Shown piece after piece: positions 52,883-60,915 of a DNA stretch of 64,000 bases (positions are counted from its first letter, which is position 1; every line of letters begins with the position of its first letter). The DNA is from Christiangramia sabulilitoris (lineage in GTDB: Bacteria; Bacteroidota; Bacteroidia; Flavobacteriales; Flavobacteriaceae): positions 1,240,001 to 1,304,000 of the forward strand of contig NZ_VHSF01000001.1 in NCBI RefSeq assembly GCF_007050985.1. Reading direction: 5' to 3'. The notes under the pieces are model-generated. The model saw only the letters and a program-made list of their open reading frames with translations. It had not been told where the DNA came from and did not search any database. A program made the translations under genes and the position numbers.

Positions 52883-53416
52883 ATGAGGAATTTAGCAGAG
52901 TTTACGATTCCTTTTAAGGGATTAAAGCTTGGAAAGCACCAGTTTGAGTATGAGTTAGATAACAGGTTCTTTGAACATTTTGAGTACGAGGAATTCAATA
53001 AAGCCGGTGTTAAGATCGATTTGTTGTTCGAGAAGAAAAACACCATGATGGAGTTAACCTTCAGAGCAACCGGAACAGTAAACGTTAATTGCGATCTTAC
53101 CAACGAGCCTTATGATCAACCTATAGAAAATGAATTGTTTCTGGTGATCAAATTTGGCGATGAATTCAACAATGAAGATGAAGATTTGCTCATTTTACCA
53201 CATGGTGATTATGAAGTAAATATTCAGCAGTATATCTATGAATTGGTCGTACTTTCGGTGCCTCAAAAGAGGATACACCCGGGAGTGGAAGACGGTACAT
53301 TAGAATCTGAAGTACTTGACAAACTGGAAGAACTTAGTTTGAAAAATCAGAAAAAGAAAAATGAGGACGATACAGATCCTCGCTGGGACAAATTAAAAAA
53401 TTTACTAAACGAATAA
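52883..53416 (+). CDS. DUF177 (YceD) protein
   Basis: A 177-residue acidic protein with a core of TFRATGTVNVNCDLTNEPYD near residue 62 and a C-terminal SVPQKRIHPG segment, both YceD/DUF177-like. The family is linked to 23S rRNA or L32 (rpmF) expression, which matches its place 13 bp before rpmF. The ATG at 52883 (MRNLAEFTIPFKGLKLGKH) is chosen over an upstream GTG at 52859. It opens the fatty-acid synthesis cluster, a common bacterial order. Confidence 0.9.
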   Translation: MRNLAEFTIPFKGLKLGKHQFEYELDNRFFEHFEYEEFNKAGVKIDLLFEKKNTMMELTFRATGTVNVNCDLTNEPYDQPIENELFLVIKFGDEFNNEDEDLLILPHGDYEVNIQQYIYELVVLSVPQKRIHPGVEDGTLESEVLDKLEELSLKNQKKKNEDDTDPRWDKLKNLLNE

Positions 53417-53429
53417 TTAATAGGAAGCC

Positions 53430-53627
53430 ATGGCACATCCAAAGAGAAAAATCTCGAAAACCAGAAGAGATAAAAGAAGAACACATTATAAAGCTTCAGC
53501 TCCAAAAGTGGCTGTAGATTCTGTAACAGGTGAAGCACACCTTTATCACAGAGCTCACTGGCACGAAGGTAAACTTTATTACCGTGGTCAGGTATTAATA
53601 GATAATACTGAAGAAGTAGAGGCTTAG
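53430..53627 (+). CDS. rpmF: 50S ribosomal protein L32
   Basis: A 65-residue basic ribosomal protein beginning [22 protein letters not shown] and containing the typical [20 protein letters not shown]. It lacks the zinc-binding Cys pairs seen in some L32 forms, so it is the Cys-free type. It lies between DUF177 and a terminator that separates it from fabH. Confidence 0.97.
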   Translation: MAHPKRKISKTRRDKRRTHYKASAPKVAVDSVTGEAHLYHRAHWHEGKLYYRGQVLIDNTEEVEA

Positions 53628-53657
53628 TCTACGCTTAGAGCTTCAATAAAATACAGG

Positions 53658-53683
53658 AACTCTCACATTGTGGGAGTTTTTTG
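53658..53683 (+). terminator. Terminator after rpmF
   Basis: AACTCTCAC (53658-53666) pairs with GTGGGAGTT (53670-53678) including one T-G pair, followed by a T run. Confidence 0.85.
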
Positions 53684-53807
53684 TTTTTAGTTGATTAAGT
53701 CCTAAAAAGACCTTAATTTGCACGCCGGTTATATTTTAATTTAGTAATTTCCTGTAGATGGAAATGAGTGATAGAAGGCTGGCGATGGGTGAATTAAATC
53801 CAAATTT

Positions 53808-54806
53808 ATGAGTAAAATCACAGCAGCAATTACAGCTGTAGGTGCTTACGTGCCTGAGGATGTTCTAACCAACAAAATGTTGGAAGAAATGGTAGATACA
53901 AATGACGAGTGGATCACCAGCAGGACAGGAATCAAAGAAAGACGTATACTAAAAGATCCTACAAAAGGAACTTCATATTTAGCAATCCAGGCAGCAAAAG
54001 ATATTCTTCGAAAAACCAATCTGGATCCCAAAGAAATTGACCTTATTATAATGGCCACGGCCACTCCAGATATGCCCGTAGCTTCTACCGGTGTACATGT
54101 CGCCACGCAGATAGGTGCTACCAATGCTTTTTCTTATGATCTGCAGGCAGCATGTTCCAGTTTTTTATATGGAATGTCAACGGCTTCAGCTTATATAGAG
54201 TCCGGGAGATATAAGAAGGTACTTTTAATAGGTGCAGATAAAATGTCATCTATTATCGATTATACAGATCGTGCAACCTGTATTATATTTGGGGACGGGG
54301 CTGGCGCTGTTTTAATGGAGCCTAATACCGAAGGACTTGGACTGCAGGATGAATTATTACGCAGTGATTCCATAGGTAGAGAATCTTTGAAGATCGAAGC
54401 CGGTGGATCTATTACTCCGCCGACCGAAGAAACCGTTGCAAAAAAATTACATTTTGTTCAGCAGGATGGGAAAACGGTATTCAAATTTGCTGTTTCCAAT
54501 ATGGCCGGGGTGAGTGAAGAGATCATGAAAAGGAATGATCTAACCAACGAGGACGTGAACTGGCTGGTGGCACACCAGGCCAACAAGCGTATCATTGATG
54601 CAACTGCAAACCGCATGGGGCTGCATGATGAAAATAAGGTATTGATGAATATTCAGAGATATGGAAATACCACCTCTGCGACTTTACCGTTATTATTAAG
54701 TGATTACGAAAAGAATTTTAAGAAAGGAGATAATTTAATATTTGCCTCTTTTGGAGGTGGCTTCACATGGGGAGCTGCTTACCTTAAATGGGCTTATAAC
54801 TCATAA
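53808..54806 (+). CDS. fabH: 3-oxoacyl-ACP synthase III
   Basis: A 332-residue KAS III starting fatty-acid chains by condensing an acyl-CoA with malonyl-ACP. The catalytic Cys is Cys116 in YDLQAACSSFLYG. The His is in WLVAHQANKRIIDA near 260 and the Asn in RYGNTTSATLPLL near 290. The starter unit (acetyl or branched, as in the iso-fatty acids common in this phylum) cannot be read from sequence alone. It follows the rpmF terminator by about 125 bp and precedes accB by 18 bp. Confidence 0.96.
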   Translation: MSKITAAITAVGAYVPEDVLTNKMLEEMVDTNDEWITSRTGIKERRILKDPTKGTSYLAIQAAKDILRKTNLDPKEIDLIIMATATPDMPVASTGVHVATQIGATNAFSYDLQAACSSFLYGMSTASAYIESGRYKKVLLIGADKMSSIIDYTDRATCIIFGDGAGAVLMEPNTEGLGLQDELLRSDSIGRESLKIEAGGSITPPTEETVAKKLHFVQQDGKTVFKFAVSNMAGVSEEIMKRNDLTNEDVNWLVAHQANKRIIDATANRMGLHDENKVLMNIQRYGNTTSATLPLLLSDYEKNFKKGDNLIFASFGGGFTWGAAYLKWAYNS

Positions 54807-54824
54807 AAACCAACATCAAATATT

Positions 54825-55334
54825 ATGGATTTAAAGGAAATTCAGAACCTGATTAAATTTGTTGCCAAATCTGGTGCAAGCGAGGTGAAACTTGAAACTG
54901 GTGATGTTAAGATCACTATTAAAACAGGTTCAGACGATAAAGAAACTACCATAGTACAACAGGTTCCAATGGGAGGGCACCAAATGCCACAGCAAATGCC
55001 GGCCCAGCAACCACAGCAACAACAAACACCTACACAACAGGAAAGCGCTGCTCCGCAAAAGGAGTCTAAAGATTCCGGCGATGATGACTCGAAGTATATC
55101 ACTGTGAAATCTCCAATTATTGGTACTTTCTATAGAAAGCCTTCTCCAGACAAACCGACATTTGCTGAGGTTGGAGATACAATTAAAGAGGGAGATGTAC
55201 TTTGTATTATTGAAGCGATGAAACTTTTTAATGAGATAGAAAGTGAAGTTTCTGGTACGATTGTAAAAGTACTGGTAGACGATTCTTCTCCGGTAGAATT
55301 CGACCAGCCATTATTTTTGGTTGATCCTTCATAA
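54825..55334 (+). CDS. accB: Acetyl-CoA carboxylase biotin carboxyl carrier protein
   Basis: A 169-residue BCCP. The N-terminal domain covers about 1-45, a Pro/Gln/Met-rich flexible linker about 46-88, and the biotinyl domain about 90-168. The biotin attachment Lys is at 133 in [13 protein letters not shown]. It carries the carboxyl group from AccC to the transferase subunits, which are not in this window. The gene lies in the fabH-accB-accC order, 18 bp after fabH. Confidence 0.96.
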   Translation: MDLKEIQNLIKFVAKSGASEVKLETGDVKITIKTGSDDKETTIVQQVPMGGHQMPQQMPAQQPQQQQTPTQQESAAPQKESKDSGDDDSKYITVKSPIIGTFYRKPSPDKPTFAEVGDTIKEGDVLCIIEAMKLFNEIESEVSGTIVKVLVDDSSPVEFDQPLFLVDPS

Positions 55335-55398
55335 TTTACTGCCCGTTTTAACCACTGTGAGCCCTATTTGGGCTCCAGAACTTTAAAAGCAACTAGGT

Positions 55399-56748
55399 AT
55401 GTTTAAAAAAATATTGATTGCAAACAGAGGGGAGATCGCATTGCGTGTTATCCGTACCTGTAAAGAAATGGGTATAAAAACAGTGGCGGTTTACTCTACT
55501 GCAGATGCTGAAAGCCTGCATGTAAGATTTGCAGATGAGGCCGTCTGTATAGGACCGGCACCGAGTAACCTTTCTTATTTAAAAATATCGAATATCATCG
55601 CTGCGGCTGAAATTACCAATGCAGATGCGATTCATCCCGGATACGGATTTTTATCTGAAAACGCTAAATTCTCCAAGATCTGTGAAGAGCATGACATCAA
55701 GTTCATTGGTGCTTCACCTGATATGATCAACAAAATGGGGGATAAGGCAACGGCAAAAGCTACCATGAGAGCTGCCGGAGTACCATGTGTTCCTGGTTCA
55801 GAAGGAATAATTAAAGATTACAAAGAATGTCTTAAGCTGGCCAAAGAGATCGGTTTCCCGGTAATGCTTAAAGCTACCGCCGGTGGTGGTGGTAAGGGAA
55901 TGCGAGCAGTTTGGAAAGAAGCAGATCTTGAACCGGCATGGGAATCTGCCAGAAAAGAAGCAGATGCCTCTTTTGGTAATGACGGAATGTATATGGAGAA
56001 GCTTATTGAAGAGCCTCGCCACATCGAGATACAGATAGTAGGAGATAGCAGCGGTAAAGCCTGTCACCTTTCAGAAAGAGATTGTTCTGTTCAAAGACGT
56101 CACCAGAAACTTACCGAGGAAACTCCGTCGCCATTCATGACAGATACTTTGCGTAAGAAAATGGGAGACGCAGCTGTAAAAGCGGCAGAATATATTAAAT
56201 ATGAAGGAGCCGGTACGGTAGAATTCCTGGTAGACAAGCACAGGAACTTCTATTTTATGGAAATGAATACACGTATACAGGTGGAACATCCAATTACCGA
56301 GCAGGTAATAGATTACGATCTAATTCGTGAGCAGATACTTGTAGCGGCAGGAGTGCCGATTTCAGGAAAGAACTATTTCCCGCAATTACACTCTATAGAA
56401 TGTAGAATCAATGCGGAAGATCCTTATCATAACTTCCGTCCATCTCCAGGTAAGATCACGAATCTGCATGCACCCGGAGGTCACGGTATTCGTATAGATA
56501 CTCATGTTTACAGTGGCTATACTATTCCGCCAAACTATGACTCCATGATCGCGAAATTGATCACCACGGCTCAAACGAGAGAAGAGGCGATCAACAAAAT
56601 GAAACGTGCACTAGATGAATTCGTAATTGAAGGGATCAAGACCACCATTCCTTTTCACAGGCAACTGATGGATCATCCAGATTATATAGAAGGTAATTAT
56701 ACCACTAAATTCATGGAGGATTTTAAAATGAAACCTCTGGATGCCTAA
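55399..56748 (+). CDS. accC: Biotin carboxylase
   Basis: A 449-residue ATP-grasp enzyme that carboxylates biotin on BCCP, the first half of acetyl-CoA carboxylase. Motifs: [18 protein letters not shown] at the start, the Gly-rich ATP loop [13 protein letters not shown] near 160, the [16 protein letters not shown] catalytic region near 285, and RINAEDP. Length matches E. coli AccC. A terminator follows. The carrier gene accB is directly upstream. Confidence 0.98.
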   Translation: MFKKILIANRGEIALRVIRTCKEMGIKTVAVYSTADAESLHVRFADEAVCIGPAPSNLSYLKISNIIAAAEITNADAIHPGYGFLSENAKFSKICEEHDIKFIGASPDMINKMGDKATAKATMRAAGVPCVPGSEGIIKDYKECLKLAKEIGFPVMLKATAGGGGKGMRAVWKEADLEPAWESARKEADASFGNDGMYMEKLIEEPRHIEIQIVGDSSGKACHLSERDCSVQRRHQKLTEETPSPFMTDTLRKKMGDAAVKAAEYIKYEGAGTVEFLVDKHRNFYFMEMNTRIQVEHPITEQVIDYDLIREQILVAAGVPISGKNYFPQLHSIECRINAEDPYHNFRPSPGKITNLHAPGGHGIRIDTHVYSGYTIPPNYDSMIAKLITTAQTREEAINKMKRALDEFVIEGIKTTIPFHRQLMDHPDYIEGNYTTKFMEDFKMKPLDA

Positions 56749-56755
56749 TAAAATC

Positions 56756-56780
56756 AACCCCGGTTCTGCCGGGGTTTTTT
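56756..56780 (+). terminator. Terminator after accC
   Basis: AACCCCGG (56756-56763) pairs with CCGGGGTT (56769-56776) around TTCTG, followed by T residues. Confidence 0.9.
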
Positions 56781-56822
56781 ATGCGCAATATTTTGTAATT
56801 TCAGCCGAAGAAATACTAACCT

Positions 56823-57944
56823 ATGAATTTTTCTTTCTGGGAAACCGACTCCTGGTTCTCTGATATTGATTACTGTATTATTGGTAGTGGAATCACCGGG
56901 CTTAATTGTGCCCTGACTTTAAAGAAGGCGAAACCATCTTCCAAAATCCTAATCCTGGAAAAAGGAATCTTACCCGAAGGAGCCAGCACCAAGAACGCCG
57001 GATTTGCCTGTTTCGGGAGTATTTCTGAGATCCTGGACGATCTAAAGTCACATTCTGAAAGTGAAGTTGTAAAGCTTGTAGAAAAGCGTAAAAAAGGCCT
57101 TGAGCTGCTTCGGAAAAACCTAGGAGATGAAACCATAGATTTTCAGCAGAAAAAAGGATACGAATTATTTACCCTGGCAGATGAGGAGCTTTATGAGGAA
57201 TGCTTACAAAGGATACCAGAGATCAATGAGCTTCTAAGACCTGTTTTTCCAGAAGATGTGTTTGAGGTGGCTGAAAATAATTTTGGTTTCAGGCAGATAC
57301 AACCCAGACTGATCGTTAATAATTTCGAAGGCCAGATAGATACCGGTAAAATGATGAGTGCTCTGGTTAAGAAAGCCGGCGAAAGTGGCATCCGCATTCT
57401 TAATGCCATCACTGTAAAATCCTACAAAGAGACGGCTGAAGGCATTGAAATAATAACAGATAAATTCAATTTAAAAACTTCCAGCTTATTCATCGCGACG
57501 AATGGGTTTGCCTCCCGATTAGGCATAGAAGGCGTGAAACCTGCCCGGGCACAGGTGCTGGTGACCAAGCCTATCAACAATCTTCCTTTTGAAGGGACCT
57601 TTCACCTGGATAAGGGCTATTATTACTTCCGTAATATAGGAAACAGAGTGCTTTTTGGGGGTGGAAGAAATCTTGATTTCAAAGGGGAAGAAACAGATGA
57701 AGCCGGTCTGACAGACCTGATTCAGAATAGATTAAAGGAACTTCTAAAAACCTGTATCCTGCCCGACACCGAATTTGAAATTCAGCAGTCCTGGAGCGGG
57801 ACCATGGGTGTTGGAGAACAGAAAAATCCTGTGGTAAAGCAGATCGCTGAAAATGTATATTGCGGCGTTCGTCTTGGTGGTATGGGCATCGCTATTGGAA
57901 GTTTAGTAGGAAAAGAACTGGCAGAACTGGCATTAAAATCATGA
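56823..57944 (+). CDS. FAD-dependent oxidoreductase (DAO family)
   Basis: A 373-residue flavoprotein of the D-amino-acid oxidase group. The dinucleotide-binding motif is YCIIGSGITGLNCAL (about 18-32), then LILEKGILPEGASTKNAGF, a substrate-side region, and the closing Gly-rich GVRLGGMGIAIGSLVGKELA near 350-370. Substrate is unknown; the family oxidises C-N or C-C bonds in amines, amino acids or sugar acids. It opens a plus-strand operon; the transglycosylase gene begins inside its stop (ATGA). Confidence 0.9.
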   Translation: MNFSFWETDSWFSDIDYCIIGSGITGLNCALTLKKAKPSSKILILEKGILPEGASTKNAGFACFGSISEILDDLKSHSESEVVKLVEKRKKGLELLRKNLGDETIDFQQKKGYELFTLADEELYEECLQRIPEINELLRPVFPEDVFEVAENNFGFRQIQPRLIVNNFEGQIDTGKMMSALVKKAGESGIRILNAITVKSYKETAEGIEIITDKFNLKTSSLFIATNGFASRLGIEGVKPARAQVLVTKPINNLPFEGTFHLDKGYYYFRNIGNRVLFGGGRNLDFKGEETDEAGLTDLIQNRLKELLKTCILPDTEFEIQQSWSGTMGVGEQKNPVVKQIAENVYCGVRLGGMGIAIGSLVGKELAELALKS

Positions 57945-58612
57945 TAAAAAAATTCTTCAAATTAATATTTAAGATTCTCCTGGGATTATTTCTATTCAGC
58001 ATCATGATCGTAGTGATCTATAAATGGGTGCCGGTTCCCTTTACACCTTTGATGGTGATCAGGTACTTCGAAAATCCCGGGGAACCTGTTGAACATGACT
58101 GGGTGCCCATAGAAGATATATCGAGGCATCTGCAACTGGCTGTAATTGCGAGTGAAGACCAGAACTTTGCGAATCATAGCGGATTCGATTTTGAAGCCAT
58201 ACAAAAGGCGATGGATAATAATCGCAGTGGCAGGAAGATCCGTGGTGCATCCACGATCTCGCAACAGACCGCTAAAAATGTATTTCTTTGGCCCGGAAGG
58301 ACCTGGTTTAGAAAAGGAGTGGAAGCTTATTTTACCTTTCTTATCGAGATGATCTGGAGCAAGGAAAGGATACTTGAAGTTTACCTGAATAGTATAGAAA
58401 TGGGTAAGGGTGTTTATGGAGCACAGGCCGCTTCACAGCACTGGTTCAAAAAAGATGCTATAAAGCTCGGGCCTTATGAAGCCGCTGCGATTGCCGCCGT
58501 TTTGCCCAACCCCAGGGAATACCGGGCAAACCCTGCATCAAATTTCATTCAGAGAAGAAAGAACTGGATCGTGAGACAGATGCAGAATTACGGAAAATTC
58601 ATGCTGGAATAA
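57941..58612 (+). CDS. mtgA: Monofunctional biosynthetic peptidoglycan transglycosylase
   Basis: A 223-residue inner-membrane GT51 enzyme that polymerises lipid II into glycan strands. An N-terminal membrane anchor (about 5-27) precedes the catalytic segment AVIASEDQNFANHSGFDFEAI (the Glu in SEDQNF is catalytic). Further motifs are RKIRGASTISQQTAKN and ERILEVYLNSIEMGKG. Length is normal for MtgA. The ATG at 57941 overlaps the oxidoreductase stop by four bases, and the GreA-like gene begins on its own stop (TAATG), so these three are coupled. Confidence 0.95.
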   Translation: MIKKFFKLIFKILLGLFLFSIMIVVIYKWVPVPFTPLMVIRYFENPGEPVEHDWVPIEDISRHLQLAVIASEDQNFANHSGFDFEAIQKAMDNNRSGRKIRGASTISQQTAKNVFLWPGRTWFRKGVEAYFTFLIEMIWSKERILEVYLNSIEMGKGVYGAQAASQHWFKKDAIKLGPYEAAAIAAVLPNPREYRANPASNFIQRRKNWIVRQMQNYGKFMLE

Positions 58613-59067
58613 TGGAAGGAGACAAGCGAAATGATTTAATAAAAGCCTGCTGGGAATATCTCCAAACCAGGATGTCTGTGGTGAAAAAAGCCATGGAAGG
58701 ACTCAAGGAAGACCTGGAGAACGAATCCAAGAGCAGCGCCGGCGATAAATTTGAAACCGGCAGGGAGATGATCAATATTGAATGGAATAAGTTAAGCGTT
58801 CAGTTAAACGAATATGACCGGCTGGGAAATATTCTTAACAGGATCCAGGAGTATAAACCCAATGGCAATGTTGTTCTGGGAAGTATTGTGGTGACGAATG
58901 TTGCGAATTATTTTATTTCCATTCCGGCAGGAGAGATTTCCAGTGGAAAAGAGAAATTCTATGCTGTTGGTATCAAATCACCTATTGCCCGGTTACTACT
59001 TGGTAAAAAAGAAGGCGATAAAGCTAATTTTAACGGTCGTGATTTTGAAATTCTAAAGGTTATTTAA
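58612..59067 (+). CDS. GreA/GreB C-terminal-domain-like protein
   Basis: A 151-residue soluble protein with a helical charged N-terminal half (about 1-85) and a beta C-terminus (about 90-150) reading VVLGSIVVTNVANYFISIPAGE and SPIARLLLGKKEGDKANFNG, the latter a close echo of the GreA/GreB C-terminal SPIA-ALLGKKEGD motif. Database entries for such proteins are sometimes called 3-oxoacyl-ACP synthase; I see no basis for that here. The N-terminal acidic coiled coil is much less conserved than in GreA. It may bind RNA polymerase. It ends eight bases inside the convergent ABC ATPase gene. Confidence 0.6.
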   Translation: MEGDKRNDLIKACWEYLQTRMSVVKKAMEGLKEDLENESKSSAGDKFETGREMINIEWNKLSVQLNEYDRLGNILNRIQEYKPNGNVVLGSIVVTNVANYFISIPAGEISSGKEKFYAVGIKSPIARLLLGKKEGDKANFNGRDFEILKVI

Positions 59068-60028
59068 GCCTGTCTTCAATCAGTTTTTCAGGAACGCTTA
59101 AAGCGATGATTTCCCCGGGTTTGATATCCGTTTTGTGTTCAACAAGAATATCCTCGCCATTTAATTTCGCCTGAATAAGAAAATTTTCACCCTTAAAATA
59201 AGTATTCTTTACTTCAGCTTTAATAGGTGAACTTTTCACAATGCTAATGTCATGAGGATATAATACCACTCTTTTGCGGCTGGTCTCCTTATCTTTCAAG
59301 TTTTTCAGCATGATATGGTTCACATCACCAAAAAGGGCGGCGATATATTTATTGGGCGGATTTCGATATAAATCTTCAGGGCGGCCATCGGCATAGATGC
59401 TCCCGTTCTTTAAAACAAAAGTTCTATCGGCAAAAGATAAGGCATCTGTACTGTCATGGGTAGCGACTATGCAGGTTATGTTTTTCTCCTTGAGGTAGGC
59501 AAATAATTTTCTGCGTAGATTATTTTTTCTAAAGTGGTCTATATGGCTAAAAGGTTCATCTAGAAGGATGATCTCCGGCTCTTTAGCCAGGGCCCTGGCC
59601 AGGGCAATTCGCTGTTGCTGGCCACCGCTTAATAATTTTGCTTTTTTATCTGCCAGGTCTTCCATCTCAACCACTTCCAGCAATTCTTTAATACGTCGTT
59701 TCTTTTTTATAGGATAAAAATTGCTAAGATGTTTACCTACATTATCTGCCGCAGAGAGTGGAAGCATCAGGTCAAAATCCTGGGCCAGGTATTTTATAAA
59801 GGATTCCCCGGGCACCAGGTTGAAATTGGGCCCCAGCATTTCTTCTCCCTTCCAGGTAATCTTGCCATCTGTATGCAGAAGTCCATAAATGAGCTTAAGC
59901 AAAGTACTTTTACCACAACCGCTTTCCCCGATCACGGAAACATTTTCACCTTGTGCTATCTCAAAACTAATATTCTTAAGGACCGGTTCTTTATGATAAG
60001 CAAAGGATACTTTCTGAAGTTTCAGCAT
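59060..60028 (-). CDS. ABC transporter ATP-binding protein (importer type)
   Basis: A 322-residue ATPase. Walker A is GESGCGKSTLLKL (about 37-49), the signature LSGGQQQRIALARALA (about 134-149), Walker B EIILLDEPFSHID, and the H-loop VATHDST. The C-terminal 95 residues (about 225-322) resemble a TOBE-like domain, as in osmoprotectant, maltose or iron importers, and no permease or binding protein is adjacent. Substrate is unknown. Its stop is inside the GreA-like gene (eight-base overlap). Confidence 0.92.
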   Translation of the reverse strand: MLKLQKVSFAYHKEPVLKNISFEIAQGENVSVIGESGCGKSTLLKLIYGLLHTDGKITWKGEEMLGPNFNLVPGESFIKYLAQDFDLMLPLSAADNVGKHLSNFYPIKKKRRIKELLEVVEMEDLADKKAKLLSGGQQQRIALARALAKEPEIILLDEPFSHIDHFRKNNLRRKLFAYLKEKNITCIVATHDSTDALSFADRTFVLKNGSIYADGRPEDLYRNPPNKYIAALFGDVNHIMLKNLKDKETSRKRVVLYPHDISIVKSSPIKAEVKNTYFKGENFLIQAKLNGEDILVEHKTDIKPGEIIALSVPEKLIEDRLK

Positions 60029-60126
60029 AGAGCAAAATAATATTCCGGCTCAAAGTAATAATATTTCCCGACGGAAAATAAAAATTTATATATTTAGCTA
60101 TATCTCAACTCATTACTTCTTACCTC

Positions 60127-60864
60127 ATGGAAAACACTATTCCTAAATCCAGGCCTGTTGCAGACAAGTCAGCATATCCCAGATTAACTTTAAAGGAAAT
60201 AAAAGATGAAATTTGCAGTCACCTTTATCTTGAAAAGGGATTACTCTTTACTTTCTGGAATATGCTAAAAAGTCCTGCAAACACGTCAAATATTTATTTG
60301 TATGAGGATAGAAAGAAAGTACAGAATCCCTTTAGATATCTTATTATAGCCGTTGCCTTTGCGACTTTTATAACCTTATCTAATCCCGCATTTCAAAATT
60401 TTATTTCTGAAACCCAGGATGCCAATAAAGGTAAATACGAAAAACTTGAACAGGGAGTTGGAGTACCCGTCTGGGAAACGTTCAGAGAGGCACAGGATAT
60501 CTATATATCTTACCAGAACCTGGTAGTGTTGCTGGCAATTCCATTTATTAGTCTCTTTACCTATCTGGTATTCAAAAGGAAGGGTTTCAATTTTGCCGAA
60601 AATATGGCGCTCAATTGCTTTATTTTTGGAACTATCTACTGGATATCTGGCATCACGAATTTGTTTTTATATTCTCTGGATGTCAAAATTTTAATGGCTT
60701 CCGGCTGGATAATAATGACAATCCTTGGGTGCTATTTCTATTTTAGAATATTCTCCATTAATATTTTCAAGGCGATATTAACCACAATAGGAAGTAATGT
60801 ATTGTTGATGATCACAGGGGTAACTTTCCAGATCATCGTCTTTTTTATATTATTGATGCTATAA
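60127..60864 (+). CDS. DUF3667-like integral membrane protein
   Basis: A 245-residue protein with a soluble N-terminus (about 1-65) and about five hydrophobic segments (about 68-85, 128-150, 160-180, 190-205, 220-245). The section LEKGLLFTFWNMLKSPANT with YLYEDRKKVQNPFRYLIIAVAF resembles DUF3667 membrane proteins. The usual N-terminal zinc-ribbon Cys pairs of that family are missing. No function is known. It is a single gene, divergent from the ABC ATPase gene and convergent with the prolyl oligopeptidase gene. Confidence 0.65.
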   Translation: MENTIPKSRPVADKSAYPRLTLKEIKDEICSHLYLEKGLLFTFWNMLKSPANTSNIYLYEDRKKVQNPFRYLIIAVAFATFITLSNPAFQNFISETQDANKGKYEKLEQGVGVPVWETFREAQDIYISYQNLVVLLAIPFISLFTYLVFKRKGFNFAENMALNCFIFGTIYWISGITNLFLYSLDVKILMASGWIIMTILGCYFYFRIFSINIFKAILTTIGSNVLLMITGVTFQIIVFFILLML

Positions 60865-60890
60865 AAAAAGCGCGAACCTAAGCCCGCGCT
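60863..60890 (-). terminator. Terminator of the prolyl oligopeptidase gene
   Basis: On the minus strand AGCGCG (60885-60890) pairs with CGCGCT (60869-60874) and is followed by a T run. It lies 25 bp past the oligopeptidase stop, immediately after the DUF3667-like gene's stop on the other strand. Confidence 0.8.
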
Positions 60891-60915
60891 ATTAATTTTA
60901 CCAGGATGAAATTTC

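Noticed and set aside
58612-59067. 3-oxoacyl-ACP synthase name for the small GreA-like gene
   Set aside because: There is no KAS active-site Cys, His or Asn pattern and the length is less than half of a KAS; the real KAS III is fabH at 53808.
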